DNA of 64,000 nucleotides, from the NCBI GenBank assembly GCA_964538675.1, contig CAZIGM010000001.1, positions 1 to 64,000 on the forward strand, read 5' to 3'. Position 1 is the first letter of the stretch; each line of letters begins with the position of its first letter. The notes beneath the pieces are model-generated. The model ran no database searches, was not told where the DNA came from, and was given only the letters and a program-made list of their open reading frames with translations. The stretch comes from CAZIGM01 sp964538675. GTDB taxonomy: Bacteria > Bacillota > Bacilli > Tepidibacillales > Tepidibacillaceae. The translations under genes were made by a program, and so were the position numbers. Of this stretch, positions 56,371 through 64,000 are shown piece by piece.

Positions 56371-56447
56371 TTATATATCCTCCTTTGAAAAATAAATTTA
56401 TATAATATTATTAATAAATAACTATTATTAATAAAATTTTTAACTAA

Positions 56448-57242
56448 TTAATGCTCGTGTGATATTTTCTGAGATATGTATACCATACTTAAAATGGTAA
56501 ATACATAAGCTTGGATTGAACCAACAAAGATACTGAATCCCTGCCAAATTACTAACGGAATTACCCCAGCAACCCCTAACATAAGAATAACTCCTATTAA
56601 TACTTCACCTGCAAAAATGTTACCATAAAGACGCATTCCTAACGTTAAGAATTTAGAAATCTCCTCAATAATATTAAGTGGTAGCCATATAGGGTAAGGT
56701 TCAAAATAATGCTTAATATAACTTTTCGCACCTTTATATTGTATGCTTAATATATGAGTCAAAAGGATTATTGATAAGGATAACGCTAAAGTTACACTTG
56801 CATCAGCTGTTGGAGATTTCCACCAAGCTACTTCGACTACATGATGTCCATCATGTATGATTTCTGATTCATGTATCATCTCTTCTGTAATAATTTCTGA
56901 ACCAAGAATAGTTAAAGGTTCGTCATGAATAGTTATAATATTGAATGGTAATCCCAGCATATTTCCAACAAAAATAAATAATATTAATGTTAAAGCAAGG
57001 AACACAAACTTTGCTCCTTTTTTAAGACCAATTGTACTTCCAATAATTCCATAAACAAAATCTACTATCCATTCAAACACATTCTGTATTCCCGATGGCA
57101 CACCAGATGTTAATTTCCTTGTCGCAGCTATAGCCAAAATAATTACTATTAAGGAAGTTACAATTATCATTAAAGATGTTGAAAGGTTAAATTGCAACCA
57201 TGGCATAGATTCTGGTGCCCACACAGGTTGTATATGTTCCAC
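56448..57242 (-). CDS. atpB: F1Fo ATP synthase subunit a
   Basis: 264 residues from the GTG at 57242 (AAAGGAG 8 bases upstream; a GTG three codons earlier overlaps that site). Six helices; the essential Arg is in LGMRLYGNIFAGEVL, the second half-channel region in GSIQAYVFTILSMVYISQ. Forms the proton half-channels with the c-ring. An acidic and His-rich extracytoplasmic loop (TEEMIHESEIIHDGHHVVEV) sits between helices. Confidence 0.96.
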   Translation of the reverse strand: MEHIQPVWAPESMPWLQFNLSTSLMIIVTSLIVIILAIAATRKLTSGVPSGIQNVFEWIVDFVYGIIGSTIGLKKGAKFVFLALTLILFIFVGNMLGLPFNIITIHDEPLTILGSEIITEEMIHESEIIHDGHHVVEVAWWKSPTADASVTLALSLSIILLTHILSIQYKGAKSYIKHYFEPYPIWLPLNIIEEISKFLTLGMRLYGNIFAGEVLIGVILMLGVAGVIPLVIWQGFSIFVGSIQAYVFTILSMVYISQKISHEH

Positions 57243-57319
57243 GGCTTTCACTCCTTTCCTATAATAATTTGTTTTTTTTGGTTAATGTACCAGATTTGCT
57301 GAAATTTGTTCACTTTTTT

Positions 57320-57703
57320 TTATTGATTTGATTTTATGCTATCCACAACTGAAATTACTTGAGTGGAAAATAAACCTATCAGAGTGGAGTAAATATTGAA
57401 ATATTGAGGATATTGCAAAACAAGTAGAATTACTAATAAGGATAAAGCAGTTCTCGTTAACATTCCTGTAGAAGCAAATCTAGTTTTGTCATGTTCATCT
57501 GTTCTTGCTGCTATCTCCCCTATTTTATTAACCTTCCATGCTGTATATATGGTATTTATTAGACTAACAGTTGTACCTATTAGTAATCCTAAAAATATTG
57601 ATGAATATGGAGTAAAAGCTCCAATCAAATAAACAAATAATAATATTAGTGTATACTTTGCAATTCTTATTACCTTTAATTTGTAATCTTCTAAGGAATT
57701 CAC
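57320..57703 (-). CDS. atpI: ATP synthase subunit I
   Basis: 127 residues with four membrane segments (YTLILLFVYLIGAFT, SIFLGLLIGTTVSLINTIY and two more in the second half), matching the ATP_synt_I family. AtpI proteins assist c-ring assembly or ion supply. GTG start; AGAGG lies about 14 bases upstream, a loose fit. Only 9 bases after atpZ. Confidence 0.8.
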   Translation of the reverse strand: MNSLEDYKLKVIRIAKYTLILLFVYLIGAFTPYSSIFLGLLIGTTVSLINTIYTAWKVNKIGEIAARTDEHDKTRFASTGMLTRTALSLLVILLVLQYPQYFNIYSTLIGLFSTQVISVVDSIKSNQ

Positions 57704-57712
57704 AGTTAAAAA

Positions 57713-57931
57713 TCAATCCTCTAAAAAAATTTTTATCAGCCTTATTATCGAAAGAATTCCAAGAATTAAACCTAAGGCTAGTCCAATTAATAAAAATAAC
57801 GGCGAGCTTTGAAAAGTCTGATCTAGCTTATTACCTATCCAGACACCTAAAATAACCATTATAGCTAAATCAATACCCATAGCACCAACCACAGCCATTG
57901 CACGCCAAGGATTATCCTTGTCTTTATTCAT
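57713..57931 (-). CDS. atpZ: AtpZ/AtpQ-like small membrane protein
   Basis: 72 residues, two helices: AMAVVGAMGIDLAIMVILGVWIG and LFLLIGLALGLILGILSIIRLI, with the AtpZ-family pattern G.WIG..LD. In alkaliphilic Bacillus, AtpZ with AtpI has been reported to supply Mg2+/Ca2+ near the synthase; that role is transferred by family only. GGTGAG before the ATG. First gene of the atp operon. Confidence 0.8.
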   Translation of the reverse strand: MNKDKDNPWRAMAVVGAMGIDLAIMVILGVWIGNKLDQTFQSSPLFLLIGLALGLILGILSIIRLIKIFLED

Positions 57932-57979
57932 ATTCGACTCACCAACAGACTTATATATTTATTATGTATACCACTAGAC

Positions 57980-58009
57980 AGTATACCAAAAACGCTTTCA
58001 CTTTAGCAA
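57980..58009 (-). promoter_or_regulatory. Sigma-A promoter of the atp operon
   Basis: On the minus strand TTGCTA (58004-58009), an 18-base spacer, and TATACT (57980-57985) preceded by TGG, an extended -10. It lies 50 bases upstream of atpZ and is the best promoter match in the window. Confidence 0.7.
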
Positions 58010-58055
58010 GATAAAATTCACAGAAAATACAAACATTTTAGAATGAAAATATTGT

Positions 58056-59171
58056 CTATTTATTAAAATATTTAATTATAATATCTGCAATTCTATCTGA
58101 TGCATAGCCATCTCCATAAGGATTAACTGTTTTAGTCATTTTATCATAAGCTGATTTATTGCTAAGTAATTCATGTGCAGTATTATAAATTTCATCTTCA
58201 TCTGAACCTACTAATTTTAATGTTCCAGCATCAATACCCTCTGGTCGTTCCGTCGTATCACGCAAAACAAGAACAGGAACCCCAAAAGATGGCACCTCTT
58301 CTTGCAAACCACCTGAATCGGTAAGAACCAAATATGCTTTAGCTTCAAAATTATGAAAATCAATTACATCTAACGGTTCTATTAAATGAATGCAGTCATT
58401 ATTACCCAAAATCTTATAAGCCATTTCTTGAACTAATGGATTTAGGTGAACAGGAAAGACTACAGCTATATCATCATGCATCTCTACTAAACGATTAATA
58501 GCTCGAAATATTCTTTCCATCGGAGCTCCAAGATTCTCTCTCCTGTGAGAAGTCATTAATACCATTCTTTTATCCTTTATTTTTTTAAATATAGGATGAA
58601 AATAATCTTGACGTACTGTAGTTTTAAAAGAATCTATTACGGTGTTACCTGTAACAAAAATATTATCATTTTTTTTATTTTCTTTTAATAGGTTGTTAGC
58701 TGACCACTCTGTAGGTGCGAAATGTATGTCTGCTAAAACACCAGTAAGCTGACGATTAATTTCCTCTGGAAAAGGTGAATTCTTATTCCATGTTCTTAAC
58801 CCAGCTTCAACATGACCTATTGGTACTTGATGATAAAATGCAGCTAAACTGCCCAAAAAAGTAGTACTAGTATCACCATGTACTAGTACAATATCTGGTT
58901 TTTCTTTATTAATTACTTCTTCTAATCCCTTTAATGCATGTATAGCTATTTCAGCTAACGTTTGCTTTTCCTTCATTATATTAAGATCATATTCTGGAGT
59001 AATATTAAATACCTCCAAAACTTGATCAAGCATTTCTCTGTGTTGTGCTGTAACACATACAATACTCTCAAAATTTTCTTTTCTATGTTGTAATACCTGT
59101 ACTAATGGTGCCATTTTTATTGCTTCTGGTCTAGTGCCGAAAATTGTTAAAACTTTAATTTTTTTGTTCAT
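58056..59171 (-). CDS. mnaA: UDP-N-acetylglucosamine 2-epimerase (non-hydrolysing)
   Basis: 371 residues. Family motifs: VLTIFGTRPEAIKMAPLV at the N-terminus, TAQHREMLDQVL, VHGDTSTTFLGSLAAFY, HVEAGLRTWNKNSPFPEEINR, MTSHRRENLG and LTDSGGLQEEVPSFGVPVLVLRDTTERPEG. Interconverts UDP-GlcNAc and UDP-ManNAc. It supplies UDP-ManNAc to the wall polymer enzymes encoded 50 kb away (wecC, tagA). In Bacillales mnaA commonly lies between atp and upp, as here. Confidence 0.95.
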   Translation of the reverse strand: MNKKIKVLTIFGTRPEAIKMAPLVQVLQHRKENFESIVCVTAQHREMLDQVLEVFNITPEYDLNIMKEKQTLAEIAIHALKGLEEVINKEKPDIVLVHGDTSTTFLGSLAAFYHQVPIGHVEAGLRTWNKNSPFPEEINRQLTGVLADIHFAPTEWSANNLLKENKKNDNIFVTGNTVIDSFKTTVRQDYFHPIFKKIKDKRMVLMTSHRRENLGAPMERIFRAINRLVEMHDDIAVVFPVHLNPLVQEMAYKILGNNDCIHLIEPLDVIDFHNFEAKAYLVLTDSGGLQEEVPSFGVPVLVLRDTTERPEGIDAGTLKLVGSDEDEIYNTAHELLSNKSAYDKMTKTVNPYGDGYASDRIADIIIKYFNK

Positions 59172-59182
59172 ATTAGCACTCC

Positions 59183-59812
59183 CTATTTTGTTCCAAATAA
59201 CCTATCACCCGCGTCACCCAACCCTGGAACAATATACCCATGATCATTTAATTTCTCATCTACTGCCGCAACATATATATCAACATCTTCATGATCATCT
59301 TGAACTCGCTTTATTCCTTCAGGGGCAGCTATCAAACACATAAGTTTTATGTTTTTTGCTTCTTTTTTCTTAAGTAAGTGAATAGCTGCTGATGCTGATC
59401 CTCCAGTCGCTAACATTGGATCAATTACTATTAAATCACGTTCGGCAATATCTGGAGGTAATTTTATATAATATTCAACGGGATTTAATGTTTCTGGATC
59501 TCTATATAAACCTACGTGTCCAACCTTCGCAGATGGTATTATTTTTAATATTCCATCAACCATTCCTAAGCCTGCTCGTAAAATTGGAATAATCCCAACT
59601 TTTTTACCTTCTACTATCTTAGAATTTGTCTTGCTAACAGGTGTTACAATCTCTACATCTTTTAGTGGTAAATCCCTAGTTATTTCGTAAGCCATTAAAG
59701 TAGCTACTTCATCCACTAATTCACGAAATTCCTTAGTTCCTGTTTTTTTGTTTCTTATGTGAGTTAGTTTATGTTGAATCAAAGGATGATCAAATACATA
59801 CAACTTAGACAT
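59183..59812 (-). CDS. upp: Uracil phosphoribosyltransferase
   Basis: 209 residues. PRPP-binding loop [19 protein letters not shown] (about 122-140), uracil-binding C-terminus [16 protein letters not shown], and [10 protein letters not shown] in the N-terminal half. Salvages uracil to UMP. Ribosome site GGGAGGG before the ATG. The neighbours glyA and mnaA match the Bacillales order. Confidence 0.97.
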   Translation of the reverse strand: MSKLYVFDHPLIQHKLTHIRNKKTGTKEFRELVDEVATLMAYEITRDLPLKDVEIVTPVSKTNSKIVEGKKVGIIPILRAGLGMVDGILKIIPSAKVGHVGLYRDPETLNPVEYYIKLPPDIAERDLIVIDPMLATGGSASAAIHLLKKKEAKNIKLMCLIAAPEGIKRVQDDHEDVDIYVAAVDEKLNDHGYIVPGLGDAGDRLFGTK

Positions 59813-59851
59813 TCTATCCCTCCCATATTTTTCGTAATTAATAATTGGTTA

Positions 59852-61087
59852 CTATTCATATAAAGGATACTTTTTGGTAAGTTGATCTACTCTATCCTTT
59901 GCGTTTATGTGAATTTCTTGATTATCAGGATTTTTGATTGTCATTTCTATAATATCAGCTATCTCATCCATTGCTTCCAGTCCCATACCTCTAGTTGTTA
60001 CAGCAGCAGTGCCAATTCTAATTCCACTTGTTACAAATGGGCTTTTCTGTTCAAATGGAATAGTATTCTTATTGCATGTAACCCCCACTTCATCAAGTAT
60101 ATGTTCAGCATCTTTTCCCGTGATATCCATATTCGTTAAATCTATTAATATCAGGTGGTTATCCGTTCCACCAGATACTAATCTAAACCCTTTTTCTGTT
60201 AGCCTTTGTGCAAGTCTTTTGCAATTATCTACTACTTTTATGGCATATTCTCTAAACTCAGGTTGTAATACTTCACCAAAAGCAACTGCCTTTGCAGCAA
60301 TTACATGCATTAATGGTCCACCTTGAATACCAGGGAATATTGCTTTATCAATAGCTTTTGCATACTCTTCTTTACAAAGAATCATGCCACCTCGTGGACC
60401 ACGTAATGTCTTATGCGTTGTCGTCGTAACAAAGTCTGCATATGGAACCGGGCTAGGATGCTGACCTGCAGCCACTAATCCTGCTATATGTGCCATATCA
60501 ACCATAAATAAAGCTCCAACTTCGTCTGCAATTTCTTTTATCTTACTAAAATCAATAATTCTTGGATATGCGCTAGCTCCTGCAACAATTAATTTTGGCT
60601 TATTAGCAATTGCTAACTCTTTAACTTTTTCATAATCAATAAGTTCTGTTTCTTTGTCAACTTGGTATGAAATAAAATTATATAAAACTCCAGAGAAATT
60701 CACTGAACTTCCGTGAGTTAGATGTCCACCATGAGAAAGATCCATTCCTAAAACTGTTTCTCCTGGCTTTAATACTGAAAAATAGACAGCCATATTAGCC
60801 TGGGCACCAGAATGAGGTTGTACGTTTGCGTGTTCAGCATTAAATATTTCTTTTGCTCGATCCCTAGCTATATCTTCAACTATATCTACAAATTCACAGC
60901 CACCATAATATCTTTTCCCAGGATATCCTTCAGCATATTTGTTTGTTAATACAGTTCCTAATGTTTCTAATACAGCTTTACTAACAAAATTCTCTGAAGC
61001 AATTAATTCTATTTTTGAGCGTTGACGGTTAAGTTCTAGATTTATCGCTTCTGCAATTTTAAAATCATTCTTTTTCAAATTTTCCAT
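59852..61087 (-). CDS. glyA: Serine hydroxymethyltransferase
   Basis: 411 residues from the ATG at 61087 (GGGGGA 7 bases upstream). PLP lysine Lys226 in [14 protein letters not shown]; other motifs include [42 protein letters not shown] and SAYPRIIDF. Interconverts serine and glycine with tetrahydrofolate. The ATG at 61102 has no ribosome site. Confidence 0.97.
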   Translation of the reverse strand: MENLKKNDFKIAEAINLELNRQRSKIELIASENFVSKAVLETLGTVLTNKYAEGYPGKRYYGGCEFVDIVEDIARDRAKEIFNAEHANVQPHSGAQANMAVYFSVLKPGETVLGMDLSHGGHLTHGSSVNFSGVLYNFISYQVDKETELIDYEKVKELAIANKPKLIVAGASAYPRIIDFSKIKEIADEVGALFMVDMAHIAGLVAAGQHPSPVPYADFVTTTTHKTLRGPRGGMILCKEEYAKAIDKAIFPGIQGGPLMHVIAAKAVAFGEVLQPEFREYAIKVVDNCKRLAQRLTEKGFRLVSGGTDNHLILIDLTNMDITGKDAEHILDEVGVTCNKNTIPFEQKSPFVTSGIRIGTAAVTTRGMGLEAMDEIADIIEMTIKNPDNQEIHINAKDRVDQLTKKYPLYE

Positions 61088-61112
61088 AATTAAATCCCCC
61101 ATATAATGTTAT

Positions 61113-61676
61113 TTAATTTTGACCTTCATAATATTTAGTATATCGAGCACGTTCTCCTCCAATTAGCTTTGGTCTTGTACCTGCCATAGTGAGATGTGCT
61201 TGACCAATATTCTTTATAGATGATCTCATTGGAACTGCTACATGCTTTAGATGCATTCCAATAAATGTATCTCCAATATCTATACCTGCATCAGCCTTAA
61301 TAAATTCTACTAATACTGGATCGGTTAGATGATTATAAGCATGTGTTGAAACAGCACCTCCAGCCTTTAATACTGGAACGACCGTTACTACTTCTAACTT
61401 AAACTTTTCCGCAGTAGTCCTCTCTACTACTAAAGCACGATTGATATGCTCGCATCCTTGAAAGGCTAAATGAAAATCATATTTATCTCGATGTTGCAAC
61501 AGTACTTTAAATATTTCTCTCGCAACTTCTTCATTACTATTAGTTCCAATCTTCTCTCCAAGAACTTCACTTGTGCTAATACCAACAACCAAGATATTAT
61601 TATTATTTAATGGATAGGCTTTTAACAATTCAGTTGTTGCTATATCTACTTGAGAATTAATGTTCTTTAAATTCAT
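61113..61676 (-). CDS. ywlG: TIGR01440/YwlG family protein (DUF436)
   Basis: 187 residues, full length for the family. Motifs LVVGISTSEVLGEKIG region, HLAFQGCEHINRALVVE, VPVLKAGGAVSTHAY, ADAGIDIGDTFIGMHLKHVAVP and GGERARYTKYYEGQN. No function is proven for the family; a thymidylate-kinase-like or sugar-phosphate role has not been shown. It lies between glyA and rpiB, the conserved Bacillales neighbourhood, with only 5 bases to rpiB. Confidence 0.9.
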   Translation of the reverse strand: MNLKNINSQVDIATTELLKAYPLNNNNILVVGISTSEVLGEKIGTNSNEEVAREIFKVLLQHRDKYDFHLAFQGCEHINRALVVERTTAEKFKLEVVTVVPVLKAGGAVSTHAYNHLTDPVLVEFIKADAGIDIGDTFIGMHLKHVAVPMRSSIKNIGQAHLTMAGTRPKLIGGERARYTKYYEGQN

Positions 61677-61681
61677 AGTTT

Positions 61682-62128
61682 TTATCTCTCACCATTTTCT
61701 ATTTTACTTATCTTATGTAATCTTTTTTCATGGCGACCACCTTCAAACTCTTCTTGTAACCATATTTCCACTATTTCCAAAGCAACATTCAATCCTGTTG
61801 TCCTCCCACCTAGACATAAAATATTAGAATTATTATGTTGACGTGTAACTTTTGCTGTATAACAATCCTGTACTAATGCAGCACGTATACCCTTAACTTT
61901 GTTAGCAGCAATCGACATTCCTATCCCTGTACCACAAATTAAAATTCCACGGTCTACTTCATTATTTATAACTTTTTGTGTTACAGGGTAAGCATAGTCA
62001 GGATAGTCTACTGACTCAATACCGTCTGTACCTAAATCTTCATACTCAATTTCTAACTCAGTCATAATAGCTTTAATATGTTCTTTTAGTTCATAACCCC
62101 CATGATCTGATGCAATAGCAACTTTCAT
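61682..62128 (-). CDS. rpiB: Ribose 5-phosphate isomerase B
   Basis: 148 residues from the ATG at 62128 (GGGGG 9 bases upstream; the TTG at 62137 is too close to it). RpiB/LacA/LacB motifs: [17 protein letters not shown] (substrate Asp-His), [25 protein letters not shown] with the catalytic Cys, and [17 protein letters not shown]. Interconverts ribose-5-P and ribulose-5-P. Confidence 0.96.
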   Translation of the reverse strand: MKVAIASDHGGYELKEHIKAIMTELEIEYEDLGTDGIESVDYPDYAYPVTQKVINNEVDRGILICGTGIGMSIAANKVKGIRAALVQDCYTAKVTRQHNNSNILCLGGRTTGLNVALEIVEIWLQEEFEGGRHEKRLHKISKIENGER

Positions 62129-62186
62129 CAAATTCAACCCCCATTATTTCTGGTTAATATCTAATATATTATACCTTATTTACTAA

Positions 62187-62215
62187 TAAAAAAAAAAGAG
62201 AGAGTTATCCCTCTT
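62187..62215 (-). terminator. Possible terminator of the ywlE transcript
   Basis: On the minus strand AGAGGG-ATAA-CTCTCT followed by T10. It lies beyond the 216-bp repeat element, 270 bases from the ywlE stop, so the element may have been inserted between gene and terminator. Confidence 0.5.
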
Positions 62216-62431
62216 CAGGCTGTTGAAAATTGTCCAATTTTTGCGTTACTGGTAGCATATGTAGTTTACAACGTGCTCACGATGTCCGTTACCTTTCTTC
62301 TAATAGAGTAAAATACGGAAGAAAGGTACTCCCATAAGTCACACTAACGTAACCTACATATACTTTTGCTCAATGTAAATTCCGTTCCTCAATTTAAGCG
62401 TGCCTTGAACTTGAACATTTTCAACAGCCTG
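62216..62431. mobile_element. 216-bp MITE-like element with terminal inverted repeats
   Basis: Ends are exact 15-bp inverted repeats, CAGGCTGTTGAAAAT. Internal arms also pair (TATGTAGTTTAC against GTAACCTACATA), making a large fold-back. No ORF above 40 codons. No clear target-site duplication: the flanks are CTCTT and TTATTT. It shares blocks with the remnant at 13056-13140. A non-autonomous transposon derivative is inferred. It fills the gene-free stretch between ywlE and rpiB. Confidence 0.7.
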
Positions 62432-62481
62432 TTATTTTGTTAACTTTATAAACATTCTAAAGAAAGAGTTATTTCTCTTAT

Positions 62482-63180
62482 TTATTTTTCATCAATTTCA
62501 TTTATACTATCATGTTTTTTTAAAAAATTATCAATTGATTCTTCTATTTCTTTTGCAGTCAATCGATATGTTTCCAAATCCCTTCCGTAAGGGTCAGCTA
62601 TATCTAAAGTCAATATTTTTTCTGTTATCTTCTCTATTTCATTTAAATCTTCTTTAATTATTTCCTTAAAATCATTTTTATATCGATTTATCTCTACTAA
62701 TATTCTATCTGTTTCTTTGAGTAGGAAGTTATACTTTTCTTCTAATTGTTCTATCATCAATTGATTCATTGAAAGAAATTTCTCTTTCTTGTTTTCAACT
62801 TCAGTATATAATTCTTTTAATCTCTCTTGACTTTCTTTTATATCTTCATTAAAAAGACTAAATTCTTTTAATGTATAAATTTTTTCTGTTTTAGTAGGGT
62901 TTTGATCAATCAAGATTTGTTTATGATTATTGGTCATTGTTAATATAATATCTGACCAATCCAGCAACTCTTCTGTAACTTTTTGCGATTGATGATTCTC
63001 ATTTATATATTCATTAATAATTGTTTGTGCGTGTTCAGAATAGGAATCCCCATCAATTGCAGCTAACCCAGCTGACTTAACTTCAATATCTAAATTATCT
63101 TCTAAAATCTTTTTTTTCAAAATTTTCTCAGCCATTGGGCTTCGACAAGTATTTCCAGTACAAACAAATAATATATTCAT
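62482..63180 (-). CDS. ywlE: Low-molecular-weight phosphatase (YwlE-like, probable protein arginine phosphatase) with a helical insertion
   Basis: 232 residues from the ATG at 63180 (AAAGG 9 bases upstream). P-loop Cys7 to Arg13 in CTGNTCRSPMAE with Thr11, the residue that in YwlE favours phosphoarginine over phosphotyrosine (tyrosine phosphatases usually have Ile). Catalytic Asp196 in DIADPYGRD, then a helix. Usual family length is about 150; here about 78 extra residues (108-190), rich in Glu, Lys, Ile and Leu with heptad-like spacing, lie between IYTLKEF and the Asp loop. The insertion looks like a helical hairpin or coiled coil. Reverses McsB-type arginine phosphorylation if function is conserved. 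Position beside rpiB supports the name. Confidence 0.82.
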   Translation of the reverse strand: MNILFVCTGNTCRSPMAEKILKKKILEDNLDIEVKSAGLAAIDGDSYSEHAQTIINEYINENHQSQKVTEELLDWSDIILTMTNNHKQILIDQNPTKTEKIYTLKEFSLFNEDIKESQERLKELYTEVENKKEKFLSMNQLMIEQLEEKYNFLLKETDRILVEINRYKNDFKEIIKEDLNEIEKITEKILTLDIADPYGRDLETYRLTAKEIEESIDNFLKKHDSINEIDEK

Positions 63181-63250
63181 AGTATCAAACCTTTCCAGTA
63201 AATTCATCCCTATTAATCCTTTAAAATATATTATTATTTATTTAATGCTT

Positions 63251-63991
63251 TTATTGTAAATTATATACTAAATATAATATCAAAAATCCTACCGCAATGC
63301 CTACCTGTCCAAAAATCCTATTAAGTTTTAAACACTCTGGACCAACTTCTGTAACAACTAAATAAATCATAGCTCCACTTGCAATAGATAATCCAATTGA
63401 AATCCAATGTGAAAAAATCTCCCCGACAATTAAACTTATTATTGCCCCAACTGGTATAAATAGTCCTGTCATTAAAGGTAATAGTACTACATTTCTTCTG
63501 GATAAATTACCTAAATACAAAGTTGAAGCTACACTAAGTCCTTCTGGAATATTATGTAATGCTATTATAAAAGCTACCCTTATTCCTAAATCTGTATGAC
63601 TAACATAGCCTGCTCCAATTGCTAATCCTTCAGGTATATTATGTAATGCTATAGCCATTGTCATAAAATAACCCATACGCAAATAGTAATTTCTAGAACT
63701 ATTTTTGTTGTAAATAGATTCTGAATGTGAAAAAAATCTTAATAAAATTTTATCAAATATAACCATAATTACAATGCCAATAAGTGCACCAATAATTGTA
63801 TAAAAAATATTCCCATATTTTAATGATGTGGGAATTAAATCGACTAGAACTAACAAACCCATCATTCCAGTGGCTATTCCTAAATAAAAAGCTAAAGTAC
63901 TTGAACTTGGTCTACCAAATAACAATAATATTAAACCCCCAAGACCTGTTGCCAATCCCGATAACAAACTTAATATTAAAAGATGTTCCAT
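63251..63991 (-). CDS. ZIP family divalent metal transporter
   Basis: 246 residues, eight predicted helices. The metal-binding helices 4 and 5 carry ALHNIPEGLAIGAGY and ALHNIPEGLSVASTL, the ZIP hallmark His-Asn-x-x-Glu-Gly, found twice. LGIATGMMGLLVLVDLIP (helix 2) and a cytoplasmic loop with few His follow the ZupT/YgaP-like subgroup. Imports Zn2+ or related cations into the cytoplasm. Complete: an in-frame TAG lies two codons before the ATG, close to the window edge; the ribosome site is not obvious. Confidence 0.88.
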   Translation of the reverse strand: MEHLLILSLLSGLATGLGGLILLLFGRPSSSTLAFYLGIATGMMGLLVLVDLIPTSLKYGNIFYTIIGALIGIVIMVIFDKILLRFFSHSESIYNKNSSRNYYLRMGYFMTMAIALHNIPEGLAIGAGYVSHTDLGIRVAFIIALHNIPEGLSVASTLYLGNLSRRNVVLLPLMTGLFIPVGAIISLIVGEIFSHWISIGLSIASGAMIYLVVTEVGPECLKLNRIFGQVGIAVGFLILYLVYNLQ

Positions 63992-64000
63992 AGGCTAAAC

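Noticed and set aside
59934..60326. 130-codon plus-strand frame inside glyA
   Set aside because: Antisense to a clear glyA; no independent support.
62456..62484. Target-site duplication flanking the 216-bp element
   Set aside because: AAGAGTTATTTCTCTT near 62460 resembles the terminator at 62190, but it does not adjoin the element's end, so it is not a valid duplication.

Overview
The window reads as one contiguous chromosomal stretch of a low-GC, endospore-forming Bacillota. The pointers are spoIIID, spoIIQ, spoIID, mbl, flhO/flhP, a YwmB and a DUF1146 (YwzB) gene, a secondary-cell-wall/S-layer system, and the atp - nuo - ywzB - ywmB - murA - spoIID - spoIIQ - spoIIID - mbl - flhO - flhP - fabZ order. 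This order resembles Bacillales (Paenibacillus-type) chromosomes. No rRNA, tRNA or CRISPR array was seen. Almost every gene is on the minus strand; only yvyE, one hypothetical gene and one LysM gene are on the plus strand.

Layout by coordinate. 1-482: remnant of a surface protein. 483-2915: S-layer-type protein with N-terminal SLH-like repeats and many Ig-like domains. 3419-6777: a roughly 165-bp fold-back repeat in two inverted copies (plus a partial third) enclosing yvyE, a WecG/TagA transferase and a UDP-ManNAc dehydrogenase. 6768-15256: cell-wall polysaccharide cluster (CsaB pyruvyltransferase, two glycosyltransferases, Wzy-like polymerase, MurJ/Wzx-like flippase, LCP ligase, TagO/WecA). 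15381-18926: hypothetical, fabZ, LysM/copper-amine-oxidase-like protein, EpuA-like protein. 19071-24314: flhP, flhO, mbl, spoIIID, spoIIQ, spoIID. 24404-28743: RND efflux pump and lipoprotein adaptor. 28905-30971: murA and ywmB. 31147-40265: two large SLH-bearing secreted proteases (papain-like and subtilisin-like) either side of ywzB, then a CtpA/CtpB-type protease. 40693-50429: eleven-subunit complex I operon nuoABCDHIJKLMN without nuoEFG. 50749-57931: F1Fo ATP synthase operon with atpI and atpZ. 58056-63991: mnaA(wecB), upp, glyA, ywlG, rpiB, a YwlE-like phosphatase with an unusual helical insertion, and a ZIP metal transporter.

The genes suggest one coherent surface pathway: MnaA makes UDP-ManNAc, WecC oxidises it to UDP-ManNAcA, WecG/TagA and the other transferases build a TagO-primed polymer, the flippase and LCP protein export and attach it, and CsaB pyruvylates it. 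Pyruvylated polymer is the known ligand of SLH domains, and three SLH proteins are encoded here. The energy block (complex I without its NADH module, next to a proton-type ATP synthase) is the second theme.

The most distinctive non-coding content is four sets of dispersed, palindromic repeats: the 165-bp fold-back family; a modular family at 18958 and 40385; GGGGAC-core hairpins at 4377, 4456, 13143 and 16795; and a 216-bp element with terminal inverted repeats at 62216 with a diverged partial copy at 13056. I found no clear defence or biosynthetic system that is wholly new. The best leads are the repeat families, the phosphatase insertion, and the conserved-looking C-terminal domain of the LysM protein.
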